From contig NC_035173.2 of NCBI RefSeq assembly GCF_001659605.2, positions 14,160,945 to 14,224,944 of the forward strand: a stretch of DNA of 64,000 nt. Direction: 5' to 3'. The translations under genes were made by a program, and so were the position numbers. Shown one piece after another: positions 51,669 through 62,725 of the stretch. A model generated the notes under the pieces. The model was given only the letters and a program-made list of their open reading frames with translations. It was not told where the DNA came from and did no database searches. This stretch comes from Manihot esculenta (taxonomy: Eukaryota > Streptophyta > Magnoliopsida > Malpighiales > Euphorbiaceae). Numbering within the stretch: the first letter of the stretch is position 1; every line of letters starts with the position of its first letter.

Positions 51669-53051
51669 ATGCGAGGTACTTGTCGATCTGCACGATTGAC
51701 TGGAGTTCCACCAGTGGATGAGGGCATGGATGCCTGTCCCCCTGCTTTGCCAAGGGCAAGGTCTAGCAGGACAAGCAGAGAAGGTACATCAAGGGACCCT
51801 AGAAGGTCTTTTGATGCAAGCAGAAGAGGAACAGTTCAGGGTGAAGAGCCTGAGGATGTGAGGGAGGCTATGGATGTGGATCAGAGAGAAGGCAGTGTGG
51901 GTGTTGGCATGTCTGAGGAGGGTATGGGAGAGTCTCAGGGAGGCGCTCAGGCCTCGGGGTTTGGTTATCCACCCCAATATCAGCCTTTCTTTCAGGGCCC
52001 AGGGTATTCGATGGGAGGTACATCGGATTACCCTAGCTTTAACTCATATCCCACCTTCATGCCATATCCTCCTTTTTACCCACCATATCCACAGTACCCT
52101 ATGTATCCACCCTCACCCTTCTACCCAAGTCCAGCAACTCCTTATCCAGGAAGTGTTGTACCTCCTCTGCCACTAGCAGAACCAGTTGTTCCTGTTATCC
52201 CAACACCTAAACCTAGCTCGCCGGAGAGGAGCAAGGTAAAGATGATAGACTACTTAAAACTGGATGCGCCTAAGTTCAAAACAGGAGGTGATCCGTTTGA
52301 GTATCTGAAAACGGTGAAAATGATAGCAGATGAGCTGGGGGCAGATGATACTAGAGCCATTCAGATGGCGGGGTTCACTTTGAAGTGCAAGAAAGCAAAA
52401 GAGTGGTTTAATAACTATGTGGACCCTCGGTTGGAGAGCATGTCTTGGGAGGAGTTTGCTAATGAATTTGCTGGGTGGGCTTTTCCAAATAGCTCCAGAG
52501 AGTTGAAAATGATAGAGTTTGAACAGCTGAGGCAGTCTGAGGATATGAGTGTCAATGAGTACACTGATAAGTTCTTAGAGTTGTTGCAATATGCGGGTCA
52601 GGCTTATGATACAGATCAGAAGAAAGCAAAGAGGTATACCATGAGGGTTCATCCCAGGTATTCCTCCCTGATCCTAGCAGCAGAGAGGGAGAGCTTCCAC
52701 GTCATAGTAGATGCAGCTAGAAAAATGGAGGCTAGTGCCATTATTCAGGGGACAGTGAAGCAGTCAGGGGCACAGTCTTCAGGTTCCAAGACTCCAGGTG
52801 GGGGAAAGCTAGATCCCTCTTCTCAGAGTACAGCAGCAGCTTCAGGCAGTAAGAGATGGGGTAAGACAAAGGTCAAGAAGAACAAGTTCTGGAACAAGTT
52901 GAAGACACGTCTGGGTTTAGGGAGTGGCTTGAGCTCAGGATCAAGAGGAGCTGAGTGTATGAAGTGCGATAGGTCGCACAAAGGAGTGTGTCGATTTGGG
53001 ACTACAGCCTGCTTCAGGTGTGGACAAGAGGGACACATGGCTCGGGAGTGT
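51669..53051 (+). CDS. Element D gag, first segment
   Basis: Open from MRGTCRSARL at 51669 (an in-frame upstream ATG at 51585 exists; I prefer the family start). It contains a Pro/Tyr-rich N-terminus, the capsid domain, a first zinc motif (CMKCDRSHKGVC) and [14 protein letters not shown], with no stop or frameshift. It is cut right after the last zinc-knuckle Cys by insertion G and resumes at 55005 in the same frame. Gag forms the particle that packages the element RNA. Confidence 0.85.
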
Positions 53052-54999
53052 TGACTCGCGGTTGTCGAAGCCGGTCAAAAATAACCTTTCTGGTTATCAA
53101 CAATTTACAACTGCAGATAGTGGTGAAAGGATCGAATCCACAGGGAATTGAAGACTTACCTATTTTCCTTATCAAGATCAATAAAATAAACTGAAACAAA
53201 AATAAACTGCAAAAGAAGAAAACTGAAAACGAGATAAACTGAAACGAGATAAAACTGAAACGAGATAAAACTGAAATAAGATAAAACTGAAATGAGATAA
53301 AACTGAAATAAGATAAAACTGAAAGAGAAATAAACGGAAAGCAAAATAAACTAAAACGAGATAAAACTGAAATCAACTAAACTGTAAGTAAAATGGGGGG
53401 GGGGGGTTTTGAGATTGATTTAATTAATCTAAAACTGAAAGCAATAAAAATAAGGCAAATAATAAAAATAAAGAGAAATAAATAATAAGAAAGATCTAGT
53501 TGAAGAATTGGATCCACTTTAGTTGTTGGGATTGATCATTGACACTTAGTTTCCTTTGGGTTGATTCAATAGATTAGTTATGGAGATGGAAGACGCTTCT
53601 CACCACCATTATCTCTCCTTATGATTAAACCAATTAGGGAACGTCCTCTAATTAATTACTAATTAACAAATTGCCAAGGAACGTCCTTGGGCCTTAGGCA
53701 TCAAAACAATTGTCAATTGCATTAAGAAATAGAGAGATCCAATCCTAGTTACCCAAACGTATGGAGATAACACTAGATCATACAATTTCCTTGGGTTTTA
53801 TCCCAAGTGTTCTTATGTAAGAATAATCTAAGCAATTACGGACTTAAATCATCCAAACTAACATATTATTACTTTGCAATCAAGAATCAACGTAGATCTA
53901 AACAAAAAAGCAATATTAAAATCAAGCATGAAATTGCATAAATATTGAACAACCAAAAGTTAAACAATGTTTGATCAAATCTCCCAATCCATAAATCAAC
54001 CAAAGTATCACCTAATCTTCAACTAGAATAAAAGGTTTCAGCCTCTCATGGCTGAAACCAAACCAAAAATAAAAGAAAAGAAGAAAGGTAGAAGAAGAGA
54101 TGTGAATTTCGTAGGTGTCTCCCAAGGGGAGCTTAAGGGCCCTGTAGAGGCTCCTTATGTGGCTTTTTATAGTTGAAAAGTGTTGTCCTAGGTCATGCTT
54201 ACTGCCCAAGAGGTATTTTCTGCCCAAGTTGTGTCTGAAAAGGAAAGAATCACGTTTTTCGGCTTCAGAAGGAAGGCTGCGCGCGAATGCTTTGCGGAAG
54301 GAAGTTGGTGCGCGCGGTTTGGTCTCCGAAAGGGCAGGATGCACATATTGTGCTTCCTAAATAAGTTTAGATGCTGACCTTGCTTCCTAATTAGTGTAGA
54401 GGCTGCCCAAGGTACTGCCCATGCTCAACTTGTTGCCCAAGTTGTTGCAGAAAAGGAAGGTGGCGCGCAGATGGCTCTCAGAAGAGGAAAGCGCGTAGAT
54501 TGTTTCTGAATAGGAAGGATGCACGAATTTTGGTCTTCAAAAGGGAAGATATGCTGTCCATACATTCCTTTTTAGGTGGAGTCTCTTTTGAAATTCGAAT
54601 GTTGAACGCAGAAGAGGAAGAGCATCTCTTTAAGATCTTGCTGCCTAAATAGGAAGATATGACTGCAGCAGTGTGTGCACATTTTTGAACAAGGAAAGAA
54701 ATATCTACGATTTGAATTTCAAATAATCTTCTGACTGAGCTTTCTTTGTTTGCTTTTGCTTCTGCACTTTCCTCATTTGAAAACTTTCCTTTTCTGAAAA
54801 CTTTTCTTATTTGGAAACTTTCCTTATTTGGAAACTTTCCTTATTTGGCACTTTTTGGCAGTTTTAAGAGCATTTTCTCCAGATTGTCTCTTTACACCTA
54901 ATATCTGCAAAACATAATTAAAACCACAAAATTAAGCAGAAAAGATGTAAATAAACATCAAGAACATAATGATAAAATGGACTAAAATATGCTCTATCA
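53052..54999 (-). mobile_element. LTR-like insertion G (probably a solo LTR) in D gag
   Basis: 1948 bp with TG...CA ends (TGACTCGC ... CTATCA), flanked by AGTGT at 53047-53051 and 55000-55004. No coding region, PBS or second LTR is visible. A CTATAAAAAG box at about 54165-54175 on the minus strand suggests that orientation. It contains a minisatellite and a 10- to 11-base G run near 53396-53406. The family is unrelated to A-F. Confidence 0.72.
53226..53373. repeat. 16-bp minisatellite within insertion G
   Basis: About eight to nine copies of a GAGATAAAACTGAAAC-type 16-bp unit with point variants and two degenerate copies. Confidence 0.85.
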
Positions 55000-55004
55000 A
55001 GTGT

Positions 55005-55118
55005 CCAATGGCGCCTTTTACGGCACCGTTCTGGCAGACAGCTCCAGGCAGTAGGGCTCAGCTAGCAGCTCTAGCCATGACTCAGGGCAGTAGCAGAGAC
55101 AGAGGGAGAGGAGCAGCC
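55005..55118 (+). CDS. Element D gag, second segment (38 codons)
   Basis: Continues the D frame after insertion G with the Ala/Gln/Arg-rich linker between zinc knuckle and protease (GSRAQLAALAMTQGSS, then RGRG). Open throughout; interrupted by element F at the CAGCC duplication and resumed at 62726. Confidence 0.8.
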
Positions 55119-57762
55119 TGTAACAGCCCGGAAACCGGTACACCTCTTGTAACGGCCCCAAACTGCTCGGCACTAGGATCCAGATCGGCTTAAGGCCGCC
55201 GGGACCCCTAGTAAGCCTCTAAACATCCTGAACTCTAGGTATAATCCCATACATGATCAGCATTTTCATAAAAACTTAAGCTTTTACGGAAAGCCTTTAA
55301 ACTTTTTCTTTACTTCAGCTTGACCTATGTATAGAAACATAGAACTTCATACTAGATGAGTCGTCAAGCTAGCTGTAAAAACATATCGGCTTTGGGTCAA
55401 GGGATTAGGACCCTTTCTTCCCTCACGGCCATACATACTTCAAACCATTAAAACATTTCATATAACTTGAAAACATTCTTAAAACATTTCTTTAACTTTC
55501 ATATTGATCATGCAAAACCAAGGGATTTACCGACACTAGGCAAAGCACAACTCTATACTATACATCTCACATACTTTTCTTAGCTTGGCTCTATCTCTTA
55601 TAACATACTCATTACTCTTTCCATTCATCATAACCATATATCATCATTATCATCATTATCATCATATCCACTACTAAGCTAAACAAGCATACAAAACATA
55701 CATAGCATTACATAACATATCATCTCTTTAACAACTTCCTTACATAACATCCTCTATAATCATAAACATACCCATCAAACCTTACTCAAACATAAACAAA
55801 ACATAGCTAAGCTATTACAACCAAACATGGCAACCCATGCTTGAACCTCTTCTTTCCCATAGCTCTATCTGACTTACTCTGGCTTACTTACTCTGGCCCT
55901 GCAAAACTGGGGTTAAGGGAATGGGGTGAGCTACAAGAGCCCAGTGAGTAGAAACAGAGAAAACAGTTCATTAATTATGATTTCATTTTATTATTCATTA
56001 TTTATTTATTATATTTTAATTCATTTTATTTTATTCTTTCTTTTATTTCATGCTTTCATGAAATGCGTCATATCACAACGAATACACATCAAACATTTCT
56101 TCCCCGCTTGAGTTCACGCTAGCAATCTCTTCCTCTTGCGGGTGATTTTAGAGGGTTCTCGAAACGTCCTTCCCCTCAGGGTTAGACATGACCCCAACAT
56201 TCCCTCTGTCAAAACTTGGCCCCGAAGGAGCTCTCATTGGGCTTTCCTACATGTACTCGCCCGACTAATAAGGACTCAATGACAGACTTACGGGCTATTG
56301 AGGTCGCCTTGGTCCACCCATCTCATCACAACATCAACAATTTATGCAATGCGTCACCTTCGTGAAACTAGTGCAATCATCCTATTACATATAAACATGA
56401 TGCATGCATATGCTTTAGGCATTAGATTTCATTAAAATAAAAGATGCATTAGACATTTGATTTCTTAAAATAAAAGATTAGGTTTAGTTCTACTCACCTC
56501 CTGGCAGACGCTGACAGACTCTGCAACTGCTAGCACTACTGGCCTCCTTGATCCCTCGGGTCCGATCCTACACAGGTGGACTCGAATGAGGTGCCAACAC
56601 ACTCTAAACAACTCATAAACATATCCCCAAAAACCCCTCTAAACATCACTAAAACATGCATAGGAAACACCCAAGAAACGGCTGGACAGGGCACTTTCGG
56701 CGGCACCTTCGGCGGCCGAAAGTCTCTTCCAGAGACGAAACTCGGGTAAGTTCGGCGGCAGGTTCGGCGGCCGAAACTCCTGGACAGAAACGAAAGTCCC
56801 TCCTTCGGGGGCACGTTCGGCAGCCTAAAGACTGCCTCCCATGCAGGTTCGGCGGCCAAAACCCCTTTCGGCGGCCGAACCTGGTCCCCTCTGGACGACA
56901 GGTCCGATTCTGCCAAGCCAAAAACCAAACTCAAATATACCCAAATCCTCACATACTCTCTCCCAATCATGCATACTCACTCCCTCAAGCATAAAGGAGC
57001 ATAAACTAACATAAACTCCTCAACACAAACATCACATAACATACATTGGGTATAAAACCCACATAAACCTTAAACATGCACTTCTACCCAAACTCAACCA
57101 TCAAACTCTATAAAACTTACTTAAAACTTCATTAAACATAAGGAAAAGCAAAGATCTACACTAACCTCTTGGAGATCGAGGGTTGGTGTGACCCGAACCT
57201 TGGAGATGTGGAGGAAACTAGCTCCGGGGTCTCCAAGCTCCAAATCCTTGATCCAAGTTTAAAACTCTTCAAAACCAAGAATGAAACTCATAAAAACCAT
57301 AGAAGATTGAAGGAAAACGTGAAATCGACCAAGGGAGGACATGAACTCACCTGGGCACGAGAACGGGGAGAAAACTCGCCCATTTTCGGTCTGAGGCCTT
57401 TTATAGGCGACCGGCTGAGCCACATTCGGCGGCCAAACCAGCACCCTAAAGTCCCCCATGTTCGGCGGCCGAACTTGAGGTTCGGCAGCCGAACCTGGTT
57501 TCTGCCCAACTCAACTTTCGGAAGCCAAAAGTCCATCCGAAACCATCTCATGTTCGGCGGCCGAACATTACCTTCGGCGGCCGAACCTGGGTTCTTTCTC
57601 CTTGGCCTTCTTCTCTTCAAAACTCAATTCATTTTCATTTAAAACCATGAAATCATGTGAAAACATTTTAGAAAACACATTCTACCCTTCTAGAGAGATC
57701 CAACACCCTAGATTCCGCCGGAAGGCAGGAATCCCGATGCCGGATTCTAGCCGGGTATTACA
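55119..57762 (-). repeat. Element F 3' LTR
   Basis: 2644 bp, TGTAACAGCCC ... GGGTATTACA. It is a distinct subfamily with the same palindromes (about 56695-56885 and 57425-57590) and minus-strand TATA box (57397-57406), but without the CCAG...CTGG array of the others. Confidence 0.93.
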
Positions 57763-57800
57763 TTCTTCGCCCCTTCAAGAACATTCGTCCCCGAATGTTC
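57763..57800 (-). promoter_or_regulatory. Polypurine tract and hairpin, element F
   Basis: A perfect GAACATTCG / CGAATGTTC stem (57779-57800) next to a short tract GAAGGGGCGAAGAA that is interrupted by a C, weaker than in the other elements. Confidence 0.7.
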
Positions 57801-59567
57801 CACAAACAAACAGGCATCTGAAACATAGCATCAATCATACATAAACAAGCAAGCAATCAAGCAAGCAAAACCTAAAAACCTCTCTCCTAAAAGAGAGACA
57901 CGGCACTGCCGGAGTCAAAACTCCCGGTTCTCCTAAGAATACTCTTCCAATAGGAGATACCTCTAGCAATACCCAACTTCCTCTGAAACTCAACGCTTCC
58001 ACTGCGCTACTCTGATCCTTACTCTTCTCTTCTTTACTAACTGGCTTCTTCTCACTGCTAACCCAAACTAACTCTAACTCTCACAGGTAGTACCCGAATT
58101 TCAGATCTATCTTGGAAAAACAAACAGCTCCTACTAGCTGTCCCAATAGATCATCCATCCTGCATGGGCATACCTGCTCTTGGTAGTGACCTTGTTTAAC
58201 TGCTTACAGTCGTTACAAGGTCTCAAGGATCCGTCCTTCTTTTCCCACAACCACACTGGAACACTCCAGAGTGAGGTACTAGGTCGGATAAAACCCTTAT
58301 CTACCAAGCCTCACCTCTATTCTGACAACCCTCAACTACAGGTGCCATCCTATAGGGAAGGACAGAAATGGTTCTGCGTCCAGACACCACTCCTATACTC
58401 GACTCCATGTCCCTAACAGATGGTGAACCTGACAACTCGCCTGGGGAGACATCTACGAATTCTCTCTCTAACAACTGGCACTGAGGCTGGTTCCCCGACC
58501 TGACTGCTAAACTCTCAAACAAGAGCTAGAACCCTCTGACAATCCCTTCTACGCACCCTACGAACCTGACAGGCTGACATCAAACCTCTAGGCATCCCTA
58601 CTGTGTTCCCTCAACAAAACTACCTCTGACCCATCCTGTCCTCTGAACTTGACTACCTCGTCTCTGCAGACCAAGATAGCACCACGAGTAGAAAAACCCA
58701 GTCCAACCCTAAACTGACGTCCAAACAATCAAGTCTAGGACCTCAAAGTCGGGTGGAAGGCATCTACCCTCAACTGACACAGAACTGAACCGGCAGACGG
58801 ACTCTGCCACAGGTGGATCACACGTGAGTCCACTGACCCAAAGAGAACACTCTAGCCCAGAAGCTATCAACTCAACCTCTCGACGGCTCCTAGAGCAACT
58901 AAAGAAAGAGAGTACCAAGGTTCTCAAAAACATACACATCAGAACATTCAAAAGTGAGCGTACCTGACACCACCATGTTCGATGTGTCTGCTCCCCTTCC
59001 TTGCTCACTGGTCTGAGCCACATTACTTGGAGTTAACCGCTGGGACCGTACCATCCTGGGTGCAGTAGGACACTCACGTGCTATGTGTCCCTCCTGTCCG
59101 CACCTAAAACAAGCTGTTGTCCCATAACGGCAGACTCCCTTGTGCGACCCTCCGCACCTCATACATCTTGTAGTGTCTCGACCAGAACTCGCACCATCTT
59201 CAGCATCTAGCCTAAACCTCTTCCACAACCTACCCTTCCTAGTTCTGCCCCATTGCTTAGGGGTTCTTCTCCCCCTTCTACCTTTCTTGGCGACTGTACT
59301 CAGCATGGAGGGATCAACTTCCCTTGAACTTGAACTCTCAGAATCCTTAGACTCTCCCATGCAGTCCTCATCCATATTCACTTGCACACCTATGTCCCTC
59401 CTCTGCACCACTCCTTCTCTGCTGACATCAACAGACCTTCCAGGGTCTCTTGATGTTTTCCCACTGCCAACCATACCTGACTGTACTCCTGGCAGAACGG
59501 GAGGAAAGGTCTCCATACCTCCCCACTCAGACGGATCTGACTCCACAGATCGACTAGCACCTTGCAT
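57801..59567 (-). pseudogene. Element F gag-pol relic with large deletions
   Basis: The start at 59567 (MQGASRS) leads to an acidic N-terminus, then jumps straight to a basic linker and two intact zinc motifs ([26 protein letters not shown]); the whole capsid domain is gone. Protease is degraded (FENLG where relatives have DPGAS) and frameshifted near 58920. An RT fragment follows around 58520-58100 with stops, then only scraps of the integrase end (58050-57870). RNase H and most of integrase are absent. No functional enzyme is encoded; only the Gag zinc-knuckle part is open. Confidence 0.85.
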
Positions 59568-59689
59568 CTTCAGTTCTTCTGAAAACACAACAAGCGCACC
59601 GGTACACATAAGCATCACATCACATAGCATGGCATCATAACACATAGCATGCATCATATCATACGGTCCATGTGACAAACACATGACCC

Positions 59690-59850
59690 CTCATGCAATA
59701 TATATCATGGACGAACCTGTCACCTATAGCCTACAACATAGCAGAACATGCCTCGACCAACTGTGCCAAAGGCCATACCTGGTCTCTCAGCTCATCTCAT
59801 ATCAGTACATATTATGCCATCTCGCGGCTAAGAGACTATCAACATCCATA
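59690..59850 (-). repeat. LTR-like segment in the leader of element F
   Basis: This stretch resembles the hairpin-array region of the B and E LTRs (GACGAACCTGTCACC, CCAACTGTGCCA, CCTGGTCTCT and GGCTAAGAGACTATCAACAT in order), yet it lies between PBS and gag start. The F LTRs lack it at the equivalent place. Confidence 0.6.
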
Positions 59851-60060
59851 ATACAAACATAAATGCACATGCAACACACATGGCATTACGCATCATCAAA
59901 CAAGACGGGACTCCCCATCCGATCCTAGTGGACATGATCTTACTCTGAATCTTTCTTATTGTGCTTGCCCTTCTATGACATCTAAACCAACCTCTTTCCG
60001 ATGTGGGATATCTCTAATCCTTGAGCATCTTTGCTCAACACACCGTACTTATGAGGCCCA

Positions 60061-60074
60061 AAGCTCTGATACCA
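60061..60074 (-). promoter_or_regulatory. Primer-binding site, element F
   Basis: TGGTATCAGAGC on the minus strand, just inside the 5' LTR; an exact initiator-Met tRNA match, preserved despite coding decay. Confidence 0.88.
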
Positions 60075-60076
60075 AC

Positions 60077-62720
60077 TGTAACAGCCCGGAAACCGGTACA
60101 CCTCTTGTAACGGCCCCAAACTGCTCGGCACTAGGATCCAGATCGGCTTAAGGCCGCCGGGACCCGTAGTAAGCCTCTAAACATCCTGAACTCTAGGTAT
60201 AATCCCATACATGATCAGCATTTTCATAAAAACTTAAGCTTTTACGGAAAGCCTTTAAACTTTTTCTTTACTTCAGCTTGACCTATGTATAGAAACATAG
60301 AACTTCATACTAGATGAGTCGTCAAGCTAGCTGTAAAAACATATCCGCTTTGGGTCAAGGGATTGGGACCCTTTCTTCCCTCACGGCCATACATACTTCA
60401 AACCATTAAAACATTTCATATAACTTGAAAACATTCTTAAAACATTTCTTTAACTTTCATATTGATCATGCAAAACCAAGGGATTTACCGACACTAGGCA
60501 AAGCACAACTCTATACTATACATCTCACATACTTTTCTTAGCTTGGCTCTATCTCTTATAACATACTCATTACTCTTTCCATTCATCATAACCATATATC
60601 ATCATTATCATCATTATCATCATATCCACTACTAAGCTAAACAAGCATACAAAACATACATAGCATTACATAACATATCATCTCTTTAACAACTTCCTTA
60701 CATAACATCCTCTATAATCATAAACATACCCATCAAACCTTACTCAAACATAAACAAAACATAGCTAAGCTATTACAACCAAACATGGCAACCCATGCTT
60801 GAACCTCTTCTTTCCCATAGCTCTATCTGACTTACTCTGGCTTACTTACTCTGGCCCTGCAAAACTGGGGTTAAGGGAATGGGGTGAGCTACAAGAGCCC
60901 AGTGAGTAGAAACAGAGAAAACAGTTCATTAATTATGATTTCATTTTATTATTCATTATTTATTTATTATATTTTAATTCATTTTATTTTATTCTTTCTT
61001 TTATTTCATGCTTTCATGAAATGCGTCATATCACAACGAATACACATCAAACATTTCTTCCCCGCTTGAGTTCACGCTAGCAATCTCTTCCTCTTGCGGG
61101 TGATTTTAGAGGGTTCTCGAAACGTCCTTCCCCTCAGGGTTAGACATGACCCCAACATTCCCTCTGTCAAAACTTGGCCCCGAAGGAGCTCTCATTGGGC
61201 TTTCCTACATGTACTCGCCCGACTAATAAGGACTCAATGACAGACTTACGGGCTATTGAGGTCGCCTTGGTCCACCCATCTCATCACAACATCAACAATT
61301 TATGCAATGCGTCACCTTCGTGAAACTAGTGCAATCATCCTATTACATATAAACATGATGCATGCATATGCTTTAGGCATTAGATTTCATTAAAATAAAA
61401 GATGCATTAGACATTTGATTTCTTAAAATAAAAGATTAGGTTTAGTTCTACTCACCTCCTGGCAGACGCTGACAGACTCTGCAACTGCTAGCACTACTGG
61501 CCTCCTTGATCCCTCGGGTCCGATCCTACACAGGTGGACTCGAATGAGGTGCCAACACACTCTAAACAACTCATAAACATATCCCCAAAAACCCCTCTAA
61601 ACATCACTAAAACATGCATAGGAAACACCCAAGAAACGGCTGGACAGGGCACTTTCGGCGGCACCTTCGGCGGCCGAAAGTCTCTTCCAGAGACGAAACT
61701 CGGGTAAGTTCGGCGGCAGGTTCGGCGGCCGAAACTCCTGGACAGAAACGAAAGTCCCTCCTTCGGGGGCACGTTCGGCAGCCTAAAGACTGCCTCCCAT
61801 GCAGGTTCGGCGGCCAAAACCCCTTTCGGCGGCCGAACCTGGTCCCCTCTGGACGACAGGTCCGATTCTGCCAAGCCAAAAACCAAACTCAAATATACCC
61901 AAATCCTCACATACTCTCTCCCAATCATGCATACTCACTCCCTCAAGCATAAAGGAGCATAAACTAACATAAACTCCTCAACACAAACATCACATAACAT
62001 ACATTGGGTATAAAACCCACATAAACCTTAAACATGCACTTCTACCCAAACTCAACCATCAAACTCTATAAAACTTACTTAAAACTTCATTAAACATAAG
62101 GAAAAGCAAAGATCTACACTAACCTCTTGGAGATCGAGGGTTGGTGTGACCCGAACCTTGGAGATGTGGAGGAAACTAGCTCCGGGGTCTCCAAGCTCCA
62201 AATCCTTGATCCAAGTTTAAAACTCTTCAAAACCAAGAATGAAACTCATAAAAACCATAGAAGATTGAAGGAAAACGTGAAATCGACCAAGGGAGGACAT
62301 GAACTCACCTGGGCACGAGAACGGGGAGAAAACTCGCCCATTTTCGGTCTGAGGCCTTTTATAGGCGACCGGCTGAGCCACATTCGGCGGCCAAACCAGC
62401 ACCCTAAAGTCCCCCATGTTCGGCGGCCGAACTTGAGGTTCGGCAGCCGAACCTGGTTTCTGCCCAACTCAACTTTCGGAAGCCAAAAGTCCATCCGAAA
62501 CCATCTCATGTTCGGCGGCCGAACATTACCTTCGGCGGCCGAACCTGGGTTCTTCCTCCTTGGCCTTCTTCTCTTCAAAACTCAATTCATTTTCATTTAA
62601 AACCATGAAATCATGTGAAAACATTTTAGAAAACACATTCTACCCTTCTAGAGAGATCCAACACCCTAGATTCCGCCGGAAGGCAGGAATCCCGATGCCG
62701 GATTCTAGCCGGGTATTACA
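60077..62720 (-). repeat. Element F 5' LTR
   Basis: Same length as the 3' copy. Differences I noticed correspond to 3' LTR positions near 55208, 55388, 55407 and 57597. TATA box at 62355-62364. Confidence 0.93.
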
Positions 62721-62725
62721 CAGCC

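Larger units (their letters stand above)
55119..62720 (-). mobile_element. Ty3/gypsy element F, non-autonomous, very young
   Basis: A complete 7.6-kb minus-strand element: 5' LTR 60077-62720, PBS 60063-60074, 2.3-kb interior with broken gag-pol relics, 3' LTR 55119-57762. Flanked by CAGCC at 55114-55118 and 62721-62725. Both LTRs are 2644 bp; reading them side by side I noticed about four differences. The interior lacks the capsid and most of RT, RNase H and integrase, so it must be moved by proteins from other elements. Confidence 0.93.

Noticed and set aside
53014..53376. 120-codon minus-strand frame rich in FISFQFYLISVLS repeats, looking like a membrane protein
   Set aside because: It is the translation of the 16-bp minisatellite in insertion G.
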